Assembly: GCA_947501935.1 (NCBI GenBank)
Contig: CANMXU010000006.1
Coordinates: forward strand, 62,001 to 126,000
Direction of reading: 5' to 3'
Origin: an uncultured Alteromonadaceae bacterium
Lineage (GTDB): Bacteria; Pseudomonadota; Gammaproteobacteria; Enterobacterales; Alteromonadaceae
Length of the DNA stretch: 64,000 bases
Position 1 is the first letter of the stretch, and every line of letters begins with the position of its first letter. This document shows, one piece after another, positions 20,601 through 28,552 of this stretch. Made by a program: the position numbers and the translations under genes. Under the pieces are notes generated by a model. That model was given only the letters and a program-made list of their open reading frames with translations, was not told the DNA's origin and searched no databases.

Positions 20601-21109
20601 AAAAAGTATTACTTCAATTTGCTAAAAAATATAGTGTCGTCGAAAAGTTTGACCTGTATAACAATGATCAACTTAGACTTCATCTTCATGCAATAAAAGG
20701 AACCGCCGGTAATATTGGTGCCAATGAAATATCTTTACTCGCGGCTACACTTGAAAATAAGTGCTTAAATGGCAATAAAATCCCTAATGATGAGTTGCAG
20801 CACTTTACACAAAGTTTAACTCTCTTGTGCAGTAATATTGAGCAGAGTATACAAGCTAAAAATCCCGAGCAAGCTAATACAGGCTCAGCACTATTTGAAG
20901 CTAACATTAGCATTGATTTAGCATTAAAGTTACGCCAAGCATTAGCTACAGATCATAGCCAAGCACTTGATATTTGTGTAAAACTGGAAGACAGTTCAGA
21001 TAAAGAAATTATAAATATTTGCAAAGCTGTTAATGCTTTCGAAATTGACAAAGCCGAAACTTTATTGACTGACTGGCTAAGCTCATACAACAACAAAGTA
21101 AGCCATTAA
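17672..21109 (+). CDS. AAA-like ATPase fused to hybrid histidine kinase
   Basis: N-terminal AAA-like domain (about 1-370) opening with GGSLTSDSTVYVKR. The P-loop reads NTRQIGKSS (41-49), the Walker B FILFFDEVD (136-144) and the sensor-like motif GGQPFLTQ (239-246). A coiled-coil linker (about 410-465) leads to HisKA with His472 (SHEIRTHVN, where the usual Pro-Met reads His-Val). HATPase_c has N box LLANAIKYC and DTGQGV, but the G2 loop is shortened to a GIGL form. A degenerate receiver-like stretch (about 690-790) is followed by a canonical receiver (LVAEDDEINQ, MDIEMPLMDG) and an HPt domain (LHAIKGTAGNIG). No membrane segment or PAS is present, so the ATPase probably acts as the sensor. Second gene of the AAA pair, overlapping it by eight bases. 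Confidence 0.88.
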   Translation: MHNQFQVGGSLTSDSTVYVKRSADLEITTALKNNELCYVFNTRQIGKSSLLLKTKKLMQSFGYKCSYIDISRIGSINITSEQWYAGLAFELWRNFSLPSGMAFFEWWKGLGDIPAPQKLSLFWEEKLLEAFPEDSFILFFDEVDSVISLPFAADDFFTAIRSAYNTEKNENIGRINFAIFGVALPSDLISDSSRAPFNIGKAIALDCFTIDEAVPLISPFCLPTSQQKTILKRALYWTGGQPFLTQKLLSMALTQLKNDQLNLINEEAIDQLVQDYIIDNWRNNDTPEHLKTIYDRVTLDKNNVQLLSDYLKVCHGDIFPEHLDNYQRLYLTGLVHIKNKTVVVKNQIYKTIFSSQWAEDELSKLRPYHNKMHQWILVQSDKHLLNEKELADAKVWASTRSLSEQDYQYLASSQEKQNKDVKLKNEQLNTEIRQRRLTEEKLQKTLAELDVAKLQAENANKAKSLFLAKVSHEIRTHVNSIIGINYLARKQPEHAEHLKSIDRAANYMHTVINDMVDINQIERGELTFQQEAFYIDSIIDNLININAPMIFNKGLNFLVDIPGSITPPLLSDPRRIEQVLSNLLANAIKYCSIGTISVKIKEVLTDTTENQKCYQFSVSDTGQGVSKKCVSGVINNSSHSSLEMGIGLTICYELLNMMGSELIVESIYGQGSTFSFTLTFDIVTETSDSIKKLPIVGIPSTLMPEVVKSLHTINCTVFQYDINDDTFEDHNIDIFLLDENYLQYQQQLLTLSNTRKIELIPLLTIGSAYPHWLTTLNYNNRIDLPITPRKIYRELISFRQAPTSNTFKLPEIEQANNYHILVAEDDEINQEIMRSLLTLMGINVTIANNGLEATEAITRSKFDLILMDIEMPLMDGIEAVQVIRSYDSSNNNIKNIPIIAMTAHALLGDKQKFIRKGMNDHLSKPIEPQQLTNALRQWLPKITVKEVNPSEARFPKIAGINISEGLIRCNHNHVLYQKVLLQFAKKYSVVEKFDLYNNDQLRLHLHAIKGTAGNIGANEISLLAATLENKCLNGNKIPNDELQHFTQSLTLLCSNIEQSIQAKNPEQANTGSALFEANISIDLALKLRQALATDHSQALDICVKLEDSSDKEIINICKAVNAFEIDKAETLLTDWLSSYNNKVSH

Positions 21110-21372
21110 AAAAAATAATCCCAAAGAAACTTAAACAGCTAATTCTTGGTGATTAAGATACAACAAAGTCGATTGGTATTAACATACTAAGGTGCGGTAG
21201 CTCAAACCTGAACTTACACTTCCCGCTTTTAACGGTGTTTTATCAGCTTAGATTTAAGCTATTTAATATAACTCTATAAAATTCAACCCAGTAAGTTAAA
21301 TATAATCAATGATTAACTTTAACTTACTAGGTTTCCTGATGCACATACTCAGCTATTAACATTTGCATATAC

Positions 21373-21834
21373 TTATGCGTTATTATTCACCACTTTTGCT
21401 TCTATAGTGGCTTTTAGCTGTGACATTTTAGCCATGTAAGTAGAAAGCTTACCTTTCACTTCAGAAATCTTTTCGTGTTGAATAATCTTTAATTCACCGA
21501 CAACGTCTTCAAACTGACCAGCACATTTAGTTAATGCATCTTTAGCTTTTTCTAAAGACTCTTTACTTTCCATTTTTCCTAATGCAACTTGTAGTTTTAG
21601 GTTTTCTACTTCACTATTGATGTTATCTCCTAAATCATTGGCTGTTACGCCAATACTTTCAAGGTATTTACTTAACTCTGTAGCAGCATTAATAGCAGAC
21701 TCTCGTTTATCTTTAAGATTATCAGCTAAGTCAGCTTTGCCTAAAGTCGTTTGTAAGCTTAATGCTTCAACTTTCATTTGAGCATGATCTAGTTCTTCAT
21801 TAATTGCAGATTTAATTGTTTCAATAGTTGTCAT
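21373..21834 (-). CDS. Coiled-coil protein of unknown function (153 residues)
   Basis: The sequence is almost wholly helical, with heptad-like spacing of Leu/Val and many Lys/Glu, and two internally similar stretches (VEALSLQTTLGKADLADNL near 22-40 and VENLKLQVALGKMESKESL near 76-94). These suggest a duplicated helical hairpin. There is no signal peptide or membrane span. I do not recognise the family. AAGGCG lies eight bases before the ATG. It is a single gene with its own promoter of the shared direct-repeat type (21911-21965) and an extra purine-rich AGGAGGGA in its leader. Confidence 0.75.
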   Translation of the reverse strand: MTTIETIKSAINEELDHAQMKVEALSLQTTLGKADLADNLKDKRESAINAATELSKYLESIGVTANDLGDNINSEVENLKLQVALGKMESKESLEKAKDALTKCAGQFEDVVGELKIIQHEKISEVKGKLSTYMAKMSQLKATIEAKVVNNNA

Positions 21835-21884
21835 AATATTCGCCTTAAAATAAGTTTGTTATTAACTAAACAATAAGTGGTGAC

Positions 21885-21892
21885 TCCCTCCT
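21885..21892 (-). promoter_or_regulatory. Detached AGGAGGGA element in the leader
   Basis: A strong Shine-Dalgarno-like AGGAGGGA sits about 50 bases upstream of the ATG at 21834, inside the predicted leader, with no ATG at proper spacing after it. It could be a ribosome standby site or a CsrA/RsmA-type GGA target. Function is inferred only. Confidence 0.3.
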
Positions 21893-21910
21893 AATGTTTA
21901 ACTTAAAACA

Positions 21911-21965
21911 ATAATAGCGATTATTTATAAACCTGAATGTGTACACCTTAAAGGTTTTTGTGTGA
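21911..21965 (-). promoter_or_regulatory. Direct-repeat promoter, coiled-coil protein gene
   Basis: Read on the minus strand: TCACACA (21965-21959) and GTACACA followed by T (21944-21938), 21 bp apart, then TATTAT (21916-21911) 21 bases beyond. The predicted leader is about 70 bases. Confidence 0.63.
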
Positions 21966-22025
21966 ATAAAACCAAACACTTTATAAAATTGATAAACTAA
22001 AAGCTTACTATCTCTTAATCCATAG

Positions 22026-23381
22026 TCACTTATTCGGATTTAATCGGATAGCGTTGCCATATGTATCAGCTTTTATTGAAAGTTCTCTTTCGATTGGTTT
22101 AAGCAGTTTTTTCGCTTCATGCAATGATATCTCTCGTTGATAGTGAAAGAAGCCGTTATTTATCAATACTTCAACAATATGACTTTGCTCGCTATTTTTT
22201 TTATAAAAGCGAGTTAAAGTATTAGGAACAGAGCTGTTTGTTTTTTTACTGTTTTTAGTAAATATATGCGGCAGTAATCTATATAAATACTGGCATGCCT
22301 GAGGATATGATTCTTGCGAAATTGATTTTAAAAATCTAGCCTCTAACTGCCGCTGTTTATAATGACTGACATGTTGATAAAAAGTGATAACCGCGCTTTG
22401 GTTCACAATTAACACTTTCAACAACCATAAAACAGCTATAACCAATAATAAAATTAGCATCAAATACTTAAGTTCAATATCATTAAGCCATTTAAAAACG
22501 CTAGTTTTACTGGCTGATTCGTTCGATAAAACTTGATTAGAAACTTGCCAAGTCTGCTCAGCAATAGTCACGACTTCCAGCGAATTATTGGTAACATTCC
22601 ACCAATAAAAAGTCAGCTCTGGTATGGAATAATCCCCTGGCTGTTCAAAAATAAAATTTAACTGCTCTATTCTTTTACTTACTAATGTTCCGCGGTTGCT
22701 CTTTTCTACCAGCTGAGGCTTTTTGCTATATATCGCCACTCCAGGAATGTCTAATTCTGGCAATACTGGCAACATCATAGCTGGAACGTCATTTGCTTTT
22801 AATTCAATCGATAAAGTAACCGCTTCGCCTATCCTATAAGCATTTTTATCATCAAATTCGCCGGCAGTTGTTAGCTTGAAACTATCGGTCACCACGTAGT
22901 GTTCAATATGAGTTAATTGCGTAGGTAAAATCACATCAAGGACAATAGATTGAGTTTTTATTGAGCCTTTAACCTCTCCTTCTTGCGTATTTACGACGAT
23001 ATCAAGGGTTAACGGTGGCAGTTCATAAACGCCAGCTGCAAGCGGAAATATGGTTATTTCACGCTGTTGGCTTGCCCATTGTTTGCCTTTGTACCTAAGT
23101 GATGAATTGGTAGTTTGTTCATCAAATGGTAATTTAATAATATTGTCTAAATTAAAATCGTGAATCTTATTACCTGAGCCGAACCAACGATCGGTCAATA
23201 GTTCAACAGAGATTTTTATGGGCTGTTTGGCAATAAATGGCTCGTCAGATACAACGTCAACCTTGACCATCAACTTCTCTTCACTGATAAGCTGTTCAAT
23301 CGATAATGCGTTAACAGCAAACGAAAATACAAAAGAAAAACTAACTAACAGTACAAAGCGATTAAATTTACTTATCATCAT
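22026..23381 (-). CDS. batD: BatD-like protein
   Basis: Signal peptide (1-25) followed by a long extracytoplasmic beta-rich region (about 28-300) of the BatD/oxygen-tolerance family, which resembles tandem Ig-like modules. A membrane span lies at about 308-328, with a cytoplasmic helical tail. BatD proteins accompany MoxR ATPases and vWA proteins and are proposed to form an envelope complex; the molecular job is unsettled. Last gene of the run; its start overlaps BatC by 14 bases. Length 451 is within the family range. Confidence 0.85.
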   Translation of the reverse strand: MMISKFNRFVLLVSFSFVFSFAVNALSIEQLISEEKLMVKVDVVSDEPFIAKQPIKISVELLTDRWFGSGNKIHDFNLDNIIKLPFDEQTTNSSLRYKGKQWASQQREITIFPLAAGVYELPPLTLDIVVNTQEGEVKGSIKTQSIVLDVILPTQLTHIEHYVVTDSFKLTTAGEFDDKNAYRIGEAVTLSIELKANDVPAMMLPVLPELDIPGVAIYSKKPQLVEKSNRGTLVSKRIEQLNFIFEQPGDYSIPELTFYWWNVTNNSLEVVTIAEQTWQVSNQVLSNESASKTSVFKWLNDIELKYLMLILLLVIAVLWLLKVLIVNQSAVITFYQHVSHYKQRQLEARFLKSISQESYPQACQYLYRLLPHIFTKNSKKTNSSVPNTLTRFYKKNSEQSHIVEVLINNGFFHYQREISLHEAKKLLKPIERELSIKADTYGNAIRLNPNK

Positions 23382-24138
23382 TACCTCCTTGCTCTGATGA
23401 GTTACTTTTTTGAAATTCTGATTGAAATTTAGCGCCTAAAAATTTCGCAGGATTTTTTTGAACCTGTCGTAACCACATTTCATTTAATTCTGGGTTACTC
23501 AACAATTGCTCGGCACTCAATTGCTCTATTTCTTGCTTTCTAGCCTCTTTCTTTTCAGCCCCGTCAGCTCGTTGAGGCTCATCCCCTAACTTTTTGGGTG
23601 AGTCACCTTCTTCTGGCCTTTGGCTCTCTGACATTAAGTTAATGTTGTCAATAATAGCTTCAACAATGGCAAGGTTGTGCTTTGCAGGTTGATATTCTGG
23701 GTAGCGTTGAATAATGTCTCGATATAACGCTCGTGCTTTAACATAGCTTTTATTGTGAGCGTAAGCATTGGCTTGAGCTAATAAGTCGCCTTCTGTATCA
23801 AATTGGCTATACAGTGTTGCTGCCTGCTTATACTGTTCACTTCCGTAAAAGCTAAATGCTTGCCATCGCGAGTCAGTATATCGTTGGCTTGCTAAATCGT
23901 ACTTTTTCAATGCAAAAAGTATTTGCCCTTGCTGGTCTTTAGTTAACCACCAGTTGGCGAATTGGTAGGGGTTCAGCCACGCATAAATCGTCATTGTTAA
24001 CAGTAAAATCAATAATATTTTCTGTTTATACTTTCTCCAGAACAAGTTGAGCGTATTAAGTTGCAAAGACCATTCTTTAACACGTTGAGCCAACATTGCT
24101 TCGCTTTTTTCGTTAACATCTACCATTGCAACGTCCAC
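23368..24138 (-). CDS. batC: BatC-like TPR membrane protein
   Basis: One membrane span at about 40-57, then TPR-like helical repeats (about 75-165: WQAFSFYGSEQYKQAATLY, YVKARALYRDIIQRYP). A charged Glu/Lys/Gln-rich linker (about 170-210) and a C-terminal tail with NPELNEMWLRQVQ follow. BatC/TPR proteins are thought to scaffold the BatA and BatB vWA proteins. It overlaps BatB by 19 bases and BatD by 14. The disordered acidic-basic linker is common in this family. Confidence 0.82.
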   Translation of the reverse strand: MDVAMVDVNEKSEAMLAQRVKEWSLQLNTLNLFWRKYKQKILLILLLTMTIYAWLNPYQFANWWLTKDQQGQILFALKKYDLASQRYTDSRWQAFSFYGSEQYKQAATLYSQFDTEGDLLAQANAYAHNKSYVKARALYRDIIQRYPEYQPAKHNLAIVEAIIDNINLMSESQRPEEGDSPKKLGDEPQRADGAEKKEARKQEIEQLSAEQLLSNPELNEMWLRQVQKNPAKFLGAKFQSEFQKSNSSEQGGNDDK

Positions 24139-25106
24139 CCCTTTCTAAACCAGAATAAATAAAAGAATGACAAGACAAAAACAAGAGGATATCCAGAGTC
24201 GTACCAAGGTGTCGCTTTGTCATCAATGATCACTGGGGTATTTTTTAAATAGCGATTAACACGTTCAACATCGGCTTTATCATGCTCCATCAACACTAAG
24301 TGTGAATAATTATTGCCACCTAAATTTTCAAGTTGTGCTATTTGCAAAGGAATTAGCTTTGAACCAATTTCCTCTTGTTCAGCTTTGCTTACATCTCCAA
24401 TTCCCCAAACTATCAGTTGGTGTGGTCTTTCAGAAAAATAATGATCAAATGCATCACCAGACTCCTCACTAACACCGTCAGTAATTAAAACCACTGAGCC
24501 TGGAACACCTGTAGGCTTAAGTAAATTTTCTACCAAAGGAATGATATGTTGAGGCATTTTGCCTTGCTGAGGAATAATTGATTTATCCAACACATCTAAA
24601 AAGTGACTGATCATTTCACTATCATTTGTAATGGGCATAACAACATGCGCAGAGCCGGCGAAGGCAATTAACCCTGTAAGGCTATCTCCCCTTAGCGCGA
24701 GCAAATCAATAATTTTTTGTTTTGCTCGGATTAATCTTGATGGCTGCACATCGCTCTGCTCCATAGAGTCAGAAACATCTAGCGCAATAACTAGCGCCGA
24801 CTTATCTTGCGTAAATGGCGACTTTTGCTGGCTCCAACTTGGACCAACTAATACCAATATCACTAAAATACACATTAAATAGGTGAGTTTTACTGGTGAG
24901 AATAACTTTGACTGGCTGCCCGAAATAGTGAGTACACTCAACATTTCGTTCGACATACTTTTTTTCCATATAGATAAATGGTCACTGTTACTGTGCATTT
25001 TTCTTAAAATAAGATACAAAGGTACGATTAATAAAAACCACCACGGTCTAAGGAAATGAAAATTCGAAAGTAAACTCAGCTCATAAAATAAATCAGCCAT
25101 TCGCAT
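24120..25106 (-). CDS. batB: BatB-like vWA membrane protein
   Basis: Residues about 18-35 and 62-78 are membrane spans, then a von Willebrand A domain (about 95-290), then a C-terminal span near 305-322. The MIDAS motif is present: DVSDS (about 109-113), a Thr loop near PITND, and LITDGVSEES. It should bind a divalent metal and partner proteins in the periplasm or membrane. It overlaps BatA by 14 bases and BatC by 19. Confidence 0.86.
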   Translation of the reverse strand: MRMADLFYELSLLSNFHFLRPWWFLLIVPLYLILRKMHSNSDHLSIWKKSMSNEMLSVLTISGSQSKLFSPVKLTYLMCILVILVLVGPSWSQQKSPFTQDKSALVIALDVSDSMEQSDVQPSRLIRAKQKIIDLLALRGDSLTGLIAFAGSAHVVMPITNDSEMISHFLDVLDKSIIPQQGKMPQHIIPLVENLLKPTGVPGSVVLITDGVSEESGDAFDHYFSERPHQLIVWGIGDVSKAEQEEIGSKLIPLQIAQLENLGGNNYSHLVLMEHDKADVERVNRYLKNTPVIIDDKATPWYDSGYPLVFVLSFFYLFWFRKGWTLQW

Positions 25107-26100
25107 CGACTCCTGTAGTTTTACTACTACGGTGGCTCACTATCGCTAACGCCAGCAGATACGTTAAAGCAAACATTAAAATAAAATAGTGATGAATACT
25201 TGTTCTTGGTCTGAAAGATTTAGAATCAAACTGCTGGGGCTCTAACTCATCAATTTGAGCATAAACTTGTTGTAAGCTCTCGGTATCAAGTGCTTGATAA
25301 CTTTGTCCTCCGGTTGACTCGGCGACACTGTTAAGCACACTTAAATCAACTTTTTCTTCGCCTGTTGCTATAGGATCACCAATCGCTATTGAGTAAATTT
25401 TAATATTTTTATCTGCTGCAATTTTGGCGGCATCGATAGGAGGAACTTTCGAACCATTGTCATTACCATCGGTTAGAACAATCAACATTCTGTTAGCTGT
25501 TTGACTATTTTCAAATACCGAAATTGATAAACCAATAGCGTCACCAAAAGCAGTGCTTTGTCCTGCCATACCAATATCAGCAGCATTGAGCAACGCCAGC
25601 CAAGTTGAAAAGTCATCGGTAAATGGTGCTTGCAGATATGGAGCATCACCAAATAATATCAATCCTAATCGGTCACCTTTCCTATTTTTGGCAAACTCCG
25701 CTAGCACAGTTTTCACGGCAGCTAGTCGCGTCACTTTTTTACCACTGGGATCAACGAAGTCCTGCACAGACATTGAGCCCGATAAATCCACAGCAATCAT
25801 TAAATCTCTTGCTGATTTTTGCTGTGAAATAGGCGCTCCAATTTGTTCAGGTTTTGCCATTGCGGTTACTAGGCAACACCATGCAAAAGCAACTAATAGT
25901 TTTTGTATACGCATACGCTTTAGCACAACTGCGCCTGACTGAGGTTTTTCACCGGTAACATCGACTAAGCGAAGAAAAAAAGGTACCTGTAATGACTCCT
26001 TTTTTTCTTTATAAACAGGGAGTGACCAATGAATTACAAAAGGCAATAATAATAGAAAAAATAAATATGGGTATGCGAACTCAATCATTTGAATCTCCAT
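25093..26100 (-). CDS. batA: BatA-like vWA membrane protein
   Basis: N-terminal span (about 8-25), a second hydrophobic stretch near 65-80, a vWA domain (about 90-275) with MIDAS DLSGS and VLTDGNDNGS, and a C-terminal span (about 310-328). This is the classic BatA layout. It overlaps the DUF4381 gene by 20 bases and BatB by 14, so the module is tightly coupled in translation. Confidence 0.87.
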   Translation of the reverse strand: MEIQMIEFAYPYLFFLLLLPFVIHWSLPVYKEKKESLQVPFFLRLVDVTGEKPQSGAVVLKRMRIQKLLVAFAWCCLVTAMAKPEQIGAPISQQKSARDLMIAVDLSGSMSVQDFVDPSGKKVTRLAAVKTVLAEFAKNRKGDRLGLILFGDAPYLQAPFTDDFSTWLALLNAADIGMAGQSTAFGDAIGLSISVFENSQTANRMLIVLTDGNDNGSKVPPIDAAKIAADKNIKIYSIAIGDPIATGEEKVDLSVLNSVAESTGGQSYQALDTESLQQVYAQIDELEPQQFDSKSFRPRTSIHHYFILMFALTYLLALAIVSHRSSKTTGVDANG

Positions 26101-26590
26101 GATGAATTATCCATATTTTTATTTGCTCCACTAATGTATGCATATCTTGTTGACCAATACTAATATGCTCACGATATGAAATATGTGTTAAAAGTTGAGG
26201 GCATTTGTGTGTAAAGTCCGTTTTTGTGCAGTGACTATCTAACCATGTATCCCAATCACTAAAATGTATGTTATTTACTTCCTTTCTCTGAAAGTAAAAC
26301 AATGCAGTAGTTTTTATAAGTGCCGGTAGCTGTCGATATTGGCTATCAGGTTTAGTGGAGTTAAATTCAGGTAAATTAGCCAACCAAGAAAGTGCTTCTC
26401 GACGATAAGCGTTAGCTTTATAGGCTTTAACTTTCAACCATACCTTTCTTGCACTCCAAACTAAGAAACATACAAAAAGTATTTTCCAAGCAATAGTTTG
26501 AGGAAACCAACTCACAGACTCTGGCGCTTGAGTTTCGACAAACTCTTTTAATAGATAATTTCCCCAAGGTGCATCAAATAAAGGTTTCAT
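26081..26590 (-). CDS. DUF4381 membrane protein of the MoxR-Bat module
   Basis: A single membrane span (about 28-46) is followed by a basic cytoplasmic region. The N-terminal stretch rich in Pro and Trp (around PESVSWFPQTIAWK) is typical of DUF4381. These proteins occur almost always between DUF58 and vWA genes in MoxR operons. The start codon overlaps the DUF58 stop by one base (TGATG). Biochemical role unknown. Confidence 0.82.
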   Translation of the reverse strand: MKPLFDAPWGNYLLKEFVETQAPESVSWFPQTIAWKILFVCFLVWSARKVWLKVKAYKANAYRREALSWLANLPEFNSTKPDSQYRQLPALIKTTALFYFQRKEVNNIHFSDWDTWLDSHCTKTDFTHKCPQLLTHISYREHISIGQQDMHTLVEQIKIWIIHHGDSND

Positions 26591-27525
26591 CAGCGCTTTC
26601 CTAATGCATTTCTTAGCTGCATATTTACCGGTTCTACGGTATTAATGGGAATAAATGGAATGCCGTGCTTTTGAGAAAAGTACTCATAAGCCGATACTAA
26701 TTGCTGTAAACTTTCTTGGTATTTTTTCCTGACAGCTGCATCAGAGGATGAAAACTGAATTTGTTGTTGCCCGTCACTCACTACCATTTGGGACATGGTC
26801 GGAAACTTTTGCTCAAGTTGGTCAAATACATAACAGCTAATTAGTTCATTATGTTGGCGAATTTTTTTAATCACACTTCCATTATTGGCATTCCAGCCAT
26901 AACCGTCACTTATCATAATAACGAGTGCATTGTGCCCACATATTTGGCTAAGCTTGATCAGTGCTTGTTCAAAAGACTGCTGCGAGGAAACTAATGGCTG
27001 ACCACTTTTTAGTTGTTTGTTTTTCTTCTCTAACGCCGACAATAAACTAATAATATGTGCAACTCCACGCTTAGCAGGAACATAACTCACTTCGTTATCA
27101 TTAAAAATAATGGCACCAACACGATCGCCAATACTGCTTATTTGCCATGCACTTAATGCCGCTAACTCTGCAGCAATGACCGATTTTGTTTTGCCAACAC
27201 TGCCAAAGAACATGCTAGAACGTTGATCAATAAACAAATACACATTACGTTCTCGTTCTTCGGTATATACTTTGATATGCGGTTTGCCCGTTCTGCGAGT
27301 AACTTTCCAGTCCATTGAGCGAATATCATCACCAGGACGGTAATGCCGTAATTCTTCAAAATTTAAACCACGCCCCCTAAGTTTTGACACATTTTTGCCC
27401 GACAATATGCTATTTACAGGTTGCTTTGGCAAAAACGAAAAACCTTTGGCAAAAAACTGAAGTTTTCGCAACTGCTCCATGCTGACATAAATATTCGAAG
27501 ATGATTGACGAGTCTCTGTGCTCAT
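26590..27525 (-). CDS. DUF58 (vWA-like) protein
   Basis: Soluble protein with the DUF58 hallmark at about 55-75 (EELRHYRPGDDIRSMDWKVT), followed by a vWA-like fold starting YLFIDQRSS, which is a degenerate MIDAS. DUF58 proteins are the usual partners of MoxR ATPases and may hand substrates to the vWA membrane proteins. It lies 12 bp downstream of moxR. Length 311 is normal. Confidence 0.88.
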   Translation of the reverse strand: MSTETRQSSSNIYVSMEQLRKLQFFAKGFSFLPKQPVNSILSGKNVSKLRGRGLNFEELRHYRPGDDIRSMDWKVTRRTGKPHIKVYTEERERNVYLFIDQRSSMFFGSVGKTKSVIAAELAALSAWQISSIGDRVGAIIFNDNEVSYVPAKRGVAHIISLLSALEKKNKQLKSGQPLVSSQQSFEQALIKLSQICGHNALVIMISDGYGWNANNGSVIKKIRQHNELISCYVFDQLEQKFPTMSQMVVSDGQQQIQFSSSDAAVRKKYQESLQQLVSAYEYFSQKHGIPFIPINTVEPVNMQLRNALGKR

Positions 27526-27537
27526 AGCTGATCCTTA

Positions 27538-28506
27538 TTAGGCAACCGCCACTTGGTTTAGGATTTCGTCAATCACTTGATCAGGAGAGATCCCATCAGC
27601 CAATGCATCGTAACTTAGGACGAGTCGATGCCTAAGCACTGGATAAACCACGCTTCGAACATCATCAGGGTCAACAAAATCTTTACCTTTTAACCACGCA
27701 TGGGCACGTGCAGCTTTATCAATCGCAATACTCGCTCGAGGACTAGAACCAACATTTATCCAGGCAGATAAAGGCGAATCAGAGTAAGTATCCGGTTGTC
27801 GGGTTGCCATGATTATCGCAACAATATAATCAACTACAGCTTCGCTCATATGAATTTTATGAACTTGCTTTCGAGCATTAAAAATATGCTCAGGGTCAAC
27901 CTGATTGACCTCACTTTTCACACTAACTTCTTCACCACGAACCAATGCAATAATTTGTTTTTCAGCAGCTGAGTCAGGATAATCTATGTTAATTTTCATT
28001 AAAAATCGGTCCATTTGCGCTTCTGGCAATGGGTACGTACCTTCCTGTTCAACTGGGTTTTGTGTCGCAAGTACCATAAAAAGTTCAGGTAGCTTATAGG
28101 TTTTACCTGCCACTGTAATTTGCCGCTCTTCCATAGCCTCTAATAGCGCCGCTTGTACTTTCGCAGGAGAGCGATTAATTTCATCAGCTAACAATAAATT
28201 ATTAAAAATAGGTCCTTGTTGAAACGTTAAAAGTGGCTTGCCATCAACTTCTTGATAAACCTCTGTACCTGTAACATCTGATGGCAATAAATCTGGCGTA
28301 AACTGCACTCTGCCAAGTGTTACCGATAACGTTTTAGCTAAACTTTTAATTGAGCGTGTTTTAGCAGTACCAGGAAGACCTTCTAACAACACATTACCGT
28401 TGGTTAATAAAGACAATAGTAATGCATCAACAACATGCTCTTGCCCGATGACAGAATTTTGTATTTGCTCTTTTAGCGTTAAAATTGCTTGATAACTCTC
28501 AGTCAT
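27538..28506 (-). CDS. moxR: MoxR-family AAA+ ATPase
   Basis: AAA+ chaperone-like ATPase. The Walker A loop GLPGTAKT (about 43-50) has the Ala before Lys common in MoxR, Walker B is LLADEINRSP, sensor 1 lies in LATQNP, and the C-terminal AAA lid carries WINVGSSPRA. MoxR proteins help mature or insert metal cofactors or assemble complexes with vWA partners. It lies 46 bp after the octahaem cytochrome gene and starts the moxR-DUF58-DUF4381-batABCD block. Whether it has its own promoter is unclear; I see no direct-repeat element there. Confidence 0.92.
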   Translation of the reverse strand: MTESYQAILTLKEQIQNSVIGQEHVVDALLLSLLTNGNVLLEGLPGTAKTRSIKSLAKTLSVTLGRVQFTPDLLPSDVTGTEVYQEVDGKPLLTFQQGPIFNNLLLADEINRSPAKVQAALLEAMEERQITVAGKTYKLPELFMVLATQNPVEQEGTYPLPEAQMDRFLMKINIDYPDSAAEKQIIALVRGEEVSVKSEVNQVDPEHIFNARKQVHKIHMSEAVVDYIVAIIMATRQPDTYSDSPLSAWINVGSSPRASIAIDKAARAHAWLKGKDFVDPDDVRSVVYPVLRHRLVLSYDALADGISPDQVIDEILNQVAVA

Positions 28507-28552
28507 ACATGTCCCTAATTAAAATATTGATTTAGTTTTATGGTTTACAACA

